Shown: one piece after another, positions 1 to 5,800 of the stretch
How the letters are laid out: every line of letters begins with the position of its first letter
How positions within the stretch are numbered: the stretch's first letter is position 1
DNA from: Lachnospiraceae bacterium
GTDB taxonomy: Bacteria; Bacillota; Clostridia; Lachnospirales; Lachnospiraceae
Assembly (NCBI GenBank): GCA_014804495.1
Contig: JAAUZS010000181.1
Coordinates: 1 to 6,153, forward strand
Length of the DNA: 6,153 bases
Reading direction: 5' to 3'
The notes under the pieces: model-generated
Seen by the model: the letters and a program-made list of their open reading frames with translations, nothing else
What the model was told of the DNA's origin: nothing
Databases searched by the model: none
Made by a program: the position numbers and the translations under genes

Positions 1-1
1 A

Positions 2-106
2 GTAATTACAGAGCTAATCCGCAGAATCAGAAATAAGTTCCAAAAATATACAGAAACGGAATATATTGAAACAGTATGGGGGATGGGATACCGATGGATA
101 AAATAA
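2..106 (+). CDS. Response regulator, OmpR/PhoB family, C-terminal end only (5' partial)
   Basis: The reading frame is open from the left edge of the window and stops with TAA at 104-106, giving 34 residues. They read as the end of a winged-helix DNA-binding domain: the recognition-helix region VITELIRRIRNKF, then the wing hairpin YIETVWGMGYRW. These are hallmark sequences of OmpR/PhoB/VanR-type transcription factors. The receiver domain with its phosphorylated aspartate lies outside the window. The stop overlaps the histidine kinase start by 13 bp, which indicates co-transcription and translational coupling, as in most two-component pairs. The likely role is to bind direct repeats upstream of target promoters once phosphorylated by the kinase. 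A candidate target lies at 1300-1332. The family call is firm. The cognate stimulus and target are inferred. Confidence 0.93.
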   Translation, partial: VITELIRRIRNKFQKYTETEYIETVWGMGYRWIK

Positions 107-1275
107 GAAATCTTTCTGTGAGAAAAACAATTCTTTTATATATGGCTGTTGCTTTAATTTGCAGTTATATTCTTTCTGCATTCATAGTCGGAATAGCCTC
201 ACAGACACAAATGTTTATCTGGTGGAATTATGTGGATAAGGAAGCATTTATTAAAGAAGTAGAAAGCAAAGGACAATATTCTGTAACAAATATTCCAAGA
301 CCAAATAGGTATGAGATGACAAAGTCAGACTGCTTTGTAACAGAACTTTGTGATTTTTTAGAGACTTATACGATATTGATTCTGTCTATGGCGGGAAGCT
401 GCGCGGCAGTTTTTCTTTTTTACCGGAATAAGTTGAAAAATCCGATTGAAGAGCTAGCTTTAGCTTCGAAAAAGATTGCCGGGAATAATCTGGATTTTAA
501 TATCACTTATGAAAGTAATGACGAAATGGGCGTACTTTGTATGGAGTTCGAGCGAATGCGGGAGCAGCTGGCCCGGAACAATCGGATATTGTGGAAAAAC
601 ATTGAGGAGGAAAAGCTGCTGCGGGCGGCTATTGCACACGACATACGCTCTCCGTTGTCTGTTTTGAAAGGATATCAGGAGATGTTGACGGAATACCTGC
701 CAAGTGCAGATATAGACATGGAACAGGCGATGGAAATGCTGTCAGAAAGCCGGCGTCAGATAGAGCGTATGGACACTTTTGTAGAAACAATGCGGAAAAT
801 GAGCAGTCTGGAAAATCGAGAGCCGGCTGCGGATAAGATTTCTGCCGGACAATTAGAAACAGATATTCGGGCGGAAATTACCATTTTGGAAAAAGAATAT
901 GGAAAAAAATGTATTTTACTGGTACCGAAATCAGATGAAATATTTTGCGGAGATAAGGAAATCGTTTTGGAGGTGACGGAAAACCTACTGTCAAATGCGC
1001 TTCGTTATTGTAAGAATCAGGTTGAAATTATGGTGAATGTTGAATATTCAGAATTGAGCATTAACGTCAGTGATGATGGGGAGGGCTTTAAAGAAGATGC
1101 AGAAAAAATCACGGAAGCATTCTATGGGCAGAATGCGAAAGACAGCCTGAAACATGCAGGCATCGGAATGTATATAAGCAGACTGTACTGTGAAAAGCAT
1201 GGAGGAAAATTAGTTTTGGAAAATGATGAACAGGGAGGCGCTGTAGTAACAGCAATATTCCGTCGGATTGTGTAA
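94..1275 (+). CDS. Membrane sensor histidine kinase (HAMP-HisKA-HATPase)
   Basis: A 393-residue two-component sensor kinase. The ATG at 94 is preferred over the in-frame ATG at 76 because a GGGGGATGG purine run lies about 8 bp before it. Transmembrane segments fall near residues 12-36 and 92-110 and flank a short extracytoplasmic loop of about 55 residues. A HAMP linker begins around P117 (NPIEEL). The H-box AIAHDIRSPLSVLKGY carries the phospho-acceptor H182. The ATPase domain shows the N-box ENLLSN (296-301), the G1 box DDGEGF (327-332) and the G2 box GIGMYISRLY (356-365), with a terminal HGGKL motif, so all catalytic elements are present. Activity would be ATP-dependent autophosphorylation followed by transfer to the upstream response regulator. 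The short loop has no recognised ligand domain, so sensing may occur in the membrane or through the neighbouring exporter. That last point is inference. Confidence 0.95.
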   Translation: MDKIRNLSVRKTILLYMAVALICSYILSAFIVGIASQTQMFIWWNYVDKEAFIKEVESKGQYSVTNIPRPNRYEMTKSDCFVTELCDFLETYTILILSMAGSCAAVFLFYRNKLKNPIEELALASKKIAGNNLDFNITYESNDEMGVLCMEFERMREQLARNNRILWKNIEEEKLLRAAIAHDIRSPLSVLKGYQEMLTEYLPSADIDMEQAMEMLSESRRQIERMDTFVETMRKMSSLENREPAADKISAGQLETDIRAEITILEKEYGKKCILLVPKSDEIFCGDKEIVLEVTENLLSNALRYCKNQVEIMVNVEYSELSINVSDDGEGFKEDAEKITEAFYGQNAKDSLKHAGIGMYISRLYCEKHGGKLVLENDEQGGAVVTAIFRRIV

Positions 1276-1292
1276 GCGGTCCGGCGGTTTTT
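1260..1292 (+). terminator. Possible intrinsic terminator at the kinase stop
   Basis: CCGTCGG (1260-1266) can pair with CCGGCGG (1281-1287) as a 7-bp GC-rich stem with one G-U wobble. The loop is 14 nt and TTTTT follows at 1288-1292. The left arm overlaps the last kinase codons. It would separate the two-component genes from the exporter genes, which have their own promoter-like sequence just downstream. The loop is rather long and the T-run is interrupted by CC, so partial read-through is plausible. Confidence 0.45.
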
Positions 1293-1299
1293 CCTTTCC

Positions 1300-1332
1300 G
1301 TTGTCTTTTTGTTGTCATTCCCTTTTTATAAT
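1300..1332 (+). promoter_or_regulatory. Candidate response-regulator operator and -10 box for the exporter genes
   Basis: Two identical GTTGTC hexamers start at 1300 and 1311, exactly 11 bp apart. A perfect TATAAT lies at 1327-1332, 10 bp beyond the second repeat. No good -35 hexamer sits at the normal 17-bp spacing from this -10. OmpR/PhoB-type regulators typically bind tandem half-sites with an 11-bp period that replace or overlap a weak -35, so the layout fits an activated promoter driven by the adjacent regulator. Transcription would start near 1339, about 25 nt before the permease start. The repeats are directly visible. Binding by this regulator is inferred. Confidence 0.6.
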
Positions 1333-1363
1333 GAAATCATAAAGAAAAAAGGGAGGATGACTT

Positions 1364-2428
1364 ATGTGGTCAATTTTGAAAAGAGAGGTTAAAAATTATT
1401 TAAAAAGACCTCTGTTCTGGATTGGTATCGCAGTTGTAGTTATAATGGTGTTTCTAAATGTAGGCCCATACTTGAATATCCATTATCTTGCAGAAGGGGA
1501 AGAGATTGTGAATGATTATCCGGAAATCTTTTGCGATGCGGATGTTTATGATGGATATGTACCGACGGAGGAAGGGCTGAGGCGGGAAGTCTGGGAAGAA
1601 CAGATAAAGGAAACCCTGATTTCCGTAATGGAGATGGACGATACCGAAGCGCAGTCTGTTATCGATGAAATGAAGGGCATGGACATTATGACAGCCTGCG
1701 GGTATCTGGAAAAATACAGATTATATGGAACATATTATACTTATCGGGATACGGCTTATCATAAGGGAACGCGTGAAGAAATCAATTCTTATATTGCGGA
1801 AAAATTGGAAAACAGAAGATTTTCGTATTACTTTTCAAGAAAGTTTGCGGATTTTACGGGAGTGATGATGGGATTTTTTGCAACGGTTTTATTTTCCGTT
1901 TTGTTCATGCAGGATACAAAGAAGAATAACTATGAGCTTCTCCATACAAAACCTGTCAGTGCGGAAAACTATCTGTTAGGCAAAGTGGGCGGCGGCTTTG
2001 CAGTCTGCCTGATTATACTCGCAGTCTTAAATCTGATATTCTTCGCTTTATGCACATTATTAACGAAAAACAACGGATTTGATGTAAGACTGACGGATTT
2101 CATATTGGCAACCTGTTATTATATTCTGCCGAATATGCTGATGATTGTAAGCGTCTATAGCTTAATTTCACTGTTATTTAAAACTCCGCTGCCTGCTGTG
2201 CCGCTTTTGTTTATTTATATGGTGTATTCAAATATGGGTAGCAGGAATGCCGAAGGTATATATGGTTATTATGGTATGCCGTTAGCGATTATGGTGCGGT
2301 TTCCGGGGAGTTTTTTTGATACTGCGCCCCCACCAATGGTATTGCCTAACCAGAGTTTTTTAATCATAGCTTCCGCAGGAATTATTTTTATTTCCATACG
2401 GATATGGAAAAGGAGGCGGGTTTATTGA
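1364..2428 (+). CDS. ABC-2 type transporter permease, large subunit
   Basis: A 354-residue integral membrane protein, starting at an ATG 7 bp after GGGAGG (1351-1356). A short cytoplasmic N-terminus with the sequence KREVKNYLKRPLFW is typical of ABC-2 permeases. TM1 is near 17-37, followed by an acidic extracytoplasmic region of about 120 residues (38-160) and then five more helices near 163-183, 209-233, 245-272, 277-290 and 331-348. Between TM2 and TM3 lies a cytoplasmic segment, QDTKKNNYELLHTKPVSAENY, resembling the loop in this superfamily that contacts the ATPase. It probably forms the channel with the next gene's product and is energised by the ATPase encoded at 3354. The substrate is unknown; antimicrobial peptide or lipid export is a reasonable guess given the linked two-component system. 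The stop overlaps the next gene's start. Confidence 0.85.
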   Translation: MWSILKREVKNYLKRPLFWIGIAVVVIMVFLNVGPYLNIHYLAEGEEIVNDYPEIFCDADVYDGYVPTEEGLRREVWEEQIKETLISVMEMDDTEAQSVIDEMKGMDIMTACGYLEKYRLYGTYYTYRDTAYHKGTREEINSYIAEKLENRRFSYYFSRKFADFTGVMMGFFATVLFSVLFMQDTKKNNYELLHTKPVSAENYLLGKVGGGFAVCLIILAVLNLIFFALCTLLTKNNGFDVRLTDFILATCYYILPNMLMIVSVYSLISLLFKTPLPAVPLLFIYMVYSNMGSRNAEGIYGYYGMPLAIMVRFPGSFFDTAPPPMVLPNQSFLIIASAGIIFISIRIWKRRRVY

Positions 2429-3099
2429 AATACGAAATGAAAATCGTGCTTCCTTTTTATAAAATTGTCTATGCAGCATTTTTTACCGTGATGTTAAGCA
2501 TTGTCAGAGGGGTAGCTTATACTAATGAAATAGGGATTGCGCTGGAACCTCCAATGGCAATACTTGCAGCCTCTTTTTGCGCAGATACATATACGCAGGA
2601 GATTACAAGTAAACGGTCAGAAATACAAAGGCTTTGTCCTATGAAAAAGAGAATGCATTGTATATATAGAAGGATTGTGATACAGGGAATATTCCTGTTG
2701 ACTGTTTCGGTCATTGGATATGGACTGTTTTTTCTTTTTCAAAAACCAATAACATTTGGAATAGGTCAGGGTATTGAAGAAAATGAAATATTTCAATTTT
2801 TCTTATATTTTGCGGCAATGGTTGTCACACTCGGATTCTGGGGGCTTTTATCGAATCTGCTTTCCTGTATATTTCGGAATATGTGGGTGGGAATCGGTGG
2901 CTGTCTGATGTTGCTGCTCGTTACAATTTCCGTTTTAGGTGACAGATATTTAGGAAAATGGAACTTATTTTCCTATACATTCAGAGATGTAGAGAATAGC
3001 GGTGACTATAGCTGGATATGCGGAAAAATCGTTTGTATATGTATTGGGGTAATTATGGCGGCAATGCTGCCTAAGATAATTGATAAAAGAGGTAGCTGA
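2425..3099 (+). CDS. ABC-2 type transporter permease, second subunit
   Basis: A 224-residue membrane protein. I place the start at the TTG at 2425, not the in-frame ATG at 2404. AGGAGG lies at 2411-2416, 8 bp before the TTG, and TTGA overlaps the upstream stop TGA (2426-2428), a standard coupling arrangement. Six hydrophobic segments are visible near residues 11-33, 38-54, 83-105, 123-147, 153-172 and 198-218. The cytoplasmic segment ADTYTQEITSKRSEIQRLCP (53-72), between TM2 and TM3, occupies the same place as the ATPase-contact loop in the first permease. The two subunits therefore look like divergent versions of the same fold and probably form a heterodimer. It lacks the large extracytoplasmic loop of its partner. 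The family assignment rests on topology and neighbours more than on any diagnostic motif. Confidence 0.8.
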   Translation: MKYEMKIVLPFYKIVYAAFFTVMLSIVRGVAYTNEIGIALEPPMAILAASFCADTYTQEITSKRSEIQRLCPMKKRMHCIYRRIVIQGIFLLTVSVIGYGLFFLFQKPITFGIGQGIEENEIFQFFLYFAAMVVTLGFWGLLSNLLSCIFRNMWVGIGGCLMLLLVTISVLGDRYLGKWNLFSYTFRDVENSGDYSWICGKIVCICIGVIMAAMLPKIIDKRGS

Positions 3100-3127
3100 T
3101 TGCGAAACACACTTTTTCTAACCGTCC

Positions 3128-3282
3128 GTTGTACAATATATACAAATCAACGCAGGCACGCTTGCGCTGCATTGCCGCCAGTAGCGGTACTAAGCTCGAA
3201 AAAACCTCGCTAAAGTACAAGACCACTTTCAGTGGTCTACGGCGTCAGAGCACCTGCTTATGTTTTGTATATATTGCACAAC
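3128..3282 (+). mobile_element. MITE-like 155-bp element with 18-bp terminal inverted repeats
   Basis: GTTGTACAATATATACAA (3128-3145) and the reverse complement of TTGTATATATTGCACAAC (3265-3282) match at 17 of 18 positions. The interior continues as an imperfect palindrome: GCAGG near the left end pairs with CCTGC near the right end. It also contains small hairpins at 3175-3187 and 3220-3238, and it is clearly GC-richer than the flanks. It carries no transposase and no credible gene. It lies between the second permease and the ATPase, so it would be transcribed as part of the operon. No clear target-site duplication is visible next to the repeats. A miniature inverted-repeat transposable element is the best fit. 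An alternative is a structured regulatory RNA element within the operon. Confidence 0.7.
3220..3238 (+). repeat. Perfect 8-bp hairpin inside the inverted-repeat element
   Basis: AGACCACT (3220-3227) and AGTGGTCT (3231-3238) are exact reverse complements separated by a TTC loop. No T-run follows on either side, so it is not an intrinsic terminator. In the transcript it would be a compact stem between the permease and ATPase coding regions. It could protect or punctuate the mRNA, or simply be part of the element's fold. Confidence 0.75.
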
Positions 3283-3353
3283 TACATTTTGGAAAGACGA
3301 AGTTTCGTAATTGGATATTGAGAAAAGAGGTTGAGGAAGGAGTTTGGTTTTAT

Positions 3354-4226
3354 ATGGGTATTACAATTGAGGATTTAACAGTAACATTCAAGAATAAAGT
3401 AACGGCGATTGACCATGCCAGTCTGGAGATTCCAAAGGGAATCTTCGGGCTGTTGGGAGAAAATGGGGCAGGAAAGACTACATTGATGAGGGTATTGACG
3501 ACAGTGTTATCGCCTACGAGTGGAACCGTAACTCTTGACGGAATACTTTACAGCGAAGGAAATTATGAGAAAATACAGAGAAAAATAGGGTATCTGCCAC
3601 AGGAAATAGACTTGTATCCGGGCCTGACAGTACAGGAATGTCTGGAATATATGGGAGATTTATCAGGTATTTCCAAACAGGTGTGCAAAGAGCGCATTGA
3701 TTATTACCTTGAAAAAACAAGTCTGTCAGAGCATCGCAAAAAGAAAATAAAGCAGTTGTCGGGAGGCATGAAACGAAGAGTCGGGCTTGTTCAGGCGCTT
3801 TTAAATGAGCCTGAGTTTTTAATCGTTGACGAACCCACAACCGGACTGGACCCGGAAGAGCGTATCCGTATCAGGAATCTGCTGGTTGATTTTTCGGAGG
3901 GGCGTACCGTTTTGTTTTCGACCCATGTAGTAGAAGATTTGACAGCTACCTGCAATCAGCTTGCAGTTATGAAAAAGGGACGCTTTTTATATGCGGGAAG
4001 TGTGGCAGAACTGTTGGAGAATGCGAAGGGTTTTGTGTGGGAGTTCGTAACGAATGATTCCGTGCAGGCAAAAGAAATAGAGGAAAAGTATCTGATTTCT
4101 GCAAAACAGTATACGGAAAAAGGAATACAAATGCGTATTTTGAGTAAAGAAAAACCGGATGTAGACTGTAAACCGGACAGGGCAACGTTGGAAGATGCTT
4201 ATATTTATCTGGCGAATCAGGAATAG
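3354..4226 (+). CDS. ABC transporter ATP-binding protein of the ABC-2 exporter
   Basis: A 290-residue cytoplasmic ATPase. The ATG at 3354 is chosen because GAGGAAGGAG precedes it and because MGITIEDLTVTFKNK is a canonical N-terminus for this family. The open frame extends upstream to about 3096 but runs through the inverted-repeat element and does not resemble the family. Motifs are complete: Walker A GENGAGKTT (35-43), Q-loop YLPQ (Q83), signature LSGGM (135-139), Walker B LIVDEPTTGLDP (catalytic pair D159, E160) and H-loop STH (H191). The last 70 or so residues form the accessory C-terminal region usual in drug- and bacteriocin-exporter ATPases, with a TLEDAYIYL tail. It would drive the two permeases encoded upstream. 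Position last in the operon, after a 254-bp gap, is unusual because the ATPase gene often comes first. Confidence 0.95.
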   Translation: MGITIEDLTVTFKNKVTAIDHASLEIPKGIFGLLGENGAGKTTLMRVLTTVLSPTSGTVTLDGILYSEGNYEKIQRKIGYLPQEIDLYPGLTVQECLEYMGDLSGISKQVCKERIDYYLEKTSLSEHRKKKIKQLSGGMKRRVGLVQALLNEPEFLIVDEPTTGLDPEERIRIRNLLVDFSEGRTVLFSTHVVEDLTATCNQLAVMKKGRFLYAGSVAELLENAKGFVWEFVTNDSVQAKEIEEKYLISAKQYTEKGIQMRILSKEKPDVDCKPDRATLEDAYIYLANQE

Positions 4227-4249
4227 TCATCCGACAAGGTTTGCTACAT

Positions 4250-4292
4250 AAAAACAGAGCACATAGACTGACTAATTTTCCATGTGCTCTGT
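4250..4292 (-). terminator. Intrinsic terminator for the minus-strand unit
   Basis: ACAGAGCACAT (4254-4264) and ATGTGCTCTGT (4282-4292) form a perfect 11-bp stem with a 17-nt loop. Read on the minus strand, the stem is followed directly by TTTTT (4254-4250), giving a standard intrinsic terminator 20 bp after the stop of the minus-strand gene. On the plus strand the stem is followed by ATACC, with no T-run, so it should end the exporter transcript only weakly, although the stem may still stabilise that transcript's 3' end. Confidence 0.85.
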
Positions 4293-4312
4293 ATACCGTT
4301 AATTTTATATCC

Positions 4313-5191
4313 TTATCGCAATTTTGCCGCCAACTCTTCTAGTTGTTCTTTTTTTAACGGCGGAATCAAAATATGGTCTGCGTCAAACTGTCGGACATTG
4401 TACTGCTGTACCGCATCTATAAATTTTTCATAAGAAAACAATCCGTCCATGACACGTTGCTCATTGTAAAGAAAGAACTGAACAAATCCTTCCGACACTT
4501 TATACTCGCTGAAATTCAAAAATCCATCCGCTTTGATTGGAAAAACACTTTTGCATTCTTCTGTCAATGTATAAAAAGCCCCGATTTCTTTCGTATCACC
4601 TTTCTGTAACAGGCGTGGTTTGGCGTAATAAACATCCATTGCCTGAAGCTCATGAAGCGTTTGCTCAAAGTCCGACAGCTCCGTACATTTCTCCCATGCA
4701 GCCACTTTATCTTCCGGAAGTGTATATGGATATAATGCCAGTGTCAGAATGTAATTTTTATACTGTTTGTTTCCGCAAAAGCTGTTCAGTGATTCCAGAC
4801 TAAACTGCGCAAATCTGTCAATCCACGCTTCCAGCTCTTTACTTGTAAAAGACCTTTCTTCTTCCACACAGTACATCTCTACTTTTCCAAGCTGTCTCTC
4901 TATCTCACCCACAAGTCTGGCAAAATCTGTAATTTCCGCTTTTGTTGTCGGAATATTGTAACTCACCTCATAAAATCCGCTTCCGCCTTTCGAACCATCA
5001 AAAAAGATACCCCTTCCGATTCGGTTCGGATTATAGAAAACTGCTGTGCCTCTGTCCAGCTCTCCTTCCTGTAATATGTAAAAATCATTGTTGGAGCCAT
5101 AAGAAAGATGGCAGGAATTGGCAAGTGCCGGAATGTCCAGAACCGTTTTTCCGAATAATTTCTTTTGTCTGATCTGTAATGTGAAAGCCAT
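4313..5191 (-). CDS. Uncharacterised protein, possibly DUF4299 family
   Basis: A 292-residue protein. The ATG at 5191 (MAFTLQIRQK) is preferred over an upstream in-frame start at 5212 because AAAGGA lies exactly 7 bp before it. No signal peptide or membrane helix is apparent, so it is probably cytoplasmic. The N-terminal 80 residues look beta-rich, with short basic and glycine motifs (YNPNRIGRGIFFDG near 54-67). The rest looks mixed or helical, with acidic stretches, and the tail is LKKEQLEELAAKLR. Its length and the GRGI region followed by a PTTKAEITDF helix recall the DUF4299 family found in Firmicutes, but this is from memory and unverified. It lies 68 bp downstream of a small same-strand gene, probably co-transcribed, and ends at a strong terminator. 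No function can be assigned. Confidence 0.85.
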   Translation of the reverse strand: MAFTLQIRQKKLFGKTVLDIPALANSCHLSYGSNNDFYILQEGELDRGTAVFYNPNRIGRGIFFDGSKGGSGFYEVSYNIPTTKAEITDFARLVGEIERQLGKVEMYCVEEERSFTSKELEAWIDRFAQFSLESLNSFCGNKQYKNYILTLALYPYTLPEDKVAAWEKCTELSDFEQTLHELQAMDVYYAKPRLLQKGDTKEIGAFYTLTEECKSVFPIKADGFLNFSEYKVSEGFVQFFLYNEQRVMDGLFSYEKFIDAVQQYNVRQFDADHILIPPLKKEQLEELAAKLR

Positions 5192-5259
5192 AGTGATGTC
5201 CTTTCTTTGCAAGAGTGCGATAATTATTTCTTGTATATAGCAATAACTTCAAATTGTAT

Positions 5260-5538
5260 TTACTCCAAATCATCTTTGGTTATCGCTATTGATGGGAAAT
5301 GTGAAAGTTCCGTTAAGTCTACATTCAACGGCACACTGTAAACCATGTAATAGTTGCTGGGATTGGCAACTGCCAACTCATGTATTTTCTGTTCCGCTAA
5401 GTCTTTATCATTTGTAGCAAACACAACTGATACAACACCGACTTTATCATTATCTGTATTTTGCACATTTCCACATAATATTAGTTTTAATGCCGCTTCT
5501 CCATTCAGCCCTTGCTCTATGTATTTTTCATATTCCAT
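5260..5538 (-). CDS. Small acidic protein of unknown function
   Basis: A 92-residue protein starting at the ATG at 5538, which has GGAGG exactly 7 bp upstream. A TTG two codons earlier is too close to that site to be the start. The sequence MEYEKYIEQGLNGEAALKL opens with a helix. It continues with what looks like an alpha/beta fold (VGVVSVVFATNDKDLAEQKI, then NYYMVYSVPLNVDL) and ends with the acidic tail TKDDLE. There is no signal peptide, membrane segment or zinc motif. It lies upstream of the larger unknown gene on the same strand, with 68 bp between them, so the two probably form one transcription unit that ends at 4250. I do not recognise the family. A regulatory or partner subunit for the downstream protein is possible but unsupported. 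Confidence 0.82.
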   Translation of the reverse strand: MEYEKYIEQGLNGEAALKLILCGNVQNTDNDKVGVVSVVFATNDKDLAEQKIHELAVANPSNYYMVYSVPLNVDLTELSHFPSIAITKDDLE

Positions 5539-5617
5539 AATCAATCCTCCAGAGATACTGATTTATTTTTATATGCAACTCCCCAGCAAACTACGATTTG
5601 CCGAATTACTCAATGCC

Positions 5618-5644
5618 ATTATCTTATCACAAAAGCACAAGCAA
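5618..5644 (-). promoter_or_regulatory. Weak candidate promoter for the minus-strand two-gene unit
   Basis: Read on the minus strand, TTGCTT (5644-5639) is followed after 15 bp by GATAAT (5623-5618), and TGATAAGAT (5629-5621) could act as an extended -10. The spacing is short for a housekeeping promoter. The implied 5' leader would be about 75 nt. No better match was seen between 5539 and 5650. Confidence 0.25.
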
Positions 5645-5739
5645 TTCCATAAAATTTGCATATATTTCCAGACAGTAAAGAACGCTATTACCAGATAAGA
5701 ATTTCATACCCAAAACACAGCAGTTCGTGTCAAACCTAT

Positions 5740-5765
5740 GAAATTATTTGGCAGATTGGCGATAA
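5740..5765 (+). promoter_or_regulatory. Candidate SigD/sigma-28-like promoter
   Basis: GAAA (5740-5743), a 14-bp spacer, then GGCGATAA (5758-5765). The motility sigma factor consensus is roughly TAAA, 14-16 bp, GCCGATAA or GCCGATAT. The -10 block here differs from GCCGATAA at one base and the -35 core at one base. Transcription would begin near 5772, leaving a leader of about 30 nt with AAGGAG before the ATG at 5801. No comparable housekeeping promoter is visible in this interval. One match of this quality could occur by chance. Confidence 0.35.
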
Positions 5766-5800
5766 ACCAAATAGAAACTATTTTGAAAAGGAGATAGAAA

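Noticed and set aside
3175..3187. CCGC/GCGG mini-hairpin as a terminator after the second permease
   Set aside because: The stem is only 4 bp and is not followed by a T-run.
3129..3281. Inverted repeats considered as a CRISPR repeat pair or attachment sites
   Set aside because: Only two copies in opposite orientation, with no spacer series, integrase or cas gene nearby.
3129..3353. In-frame extension of the ATPase by 75 codons upstream of its ATG
   Set aside because: It runs through the inverted-repeat element, does not resemble any ABC ATPase N-terminus, and the ATG at 3354 has its own ribosome binding site and a canonical start sequence.
3514..3840. Minus-strand open frame of 108 codons inside the ATPase gene
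   Set aside because: It lies wholly opposite the conserved motif region of the ATPase and is a shadow frame without a ribosome binding site.
5586..5601. GCAAA/TTTGC short inverted repeat in the divergent intergenic region
   Set aside because: Only 5 bp of AT-rich stem with no T-run; expected by chance.
5354..5698. Plus-strand open frame of 114 codons opposite the small minus-strand gene
   Set aside because: Its Ser/Cys/Phe-rich composition is typical of an antisense shadow, and the minus-strand frame has a perfect GGAGG at 7 bp.
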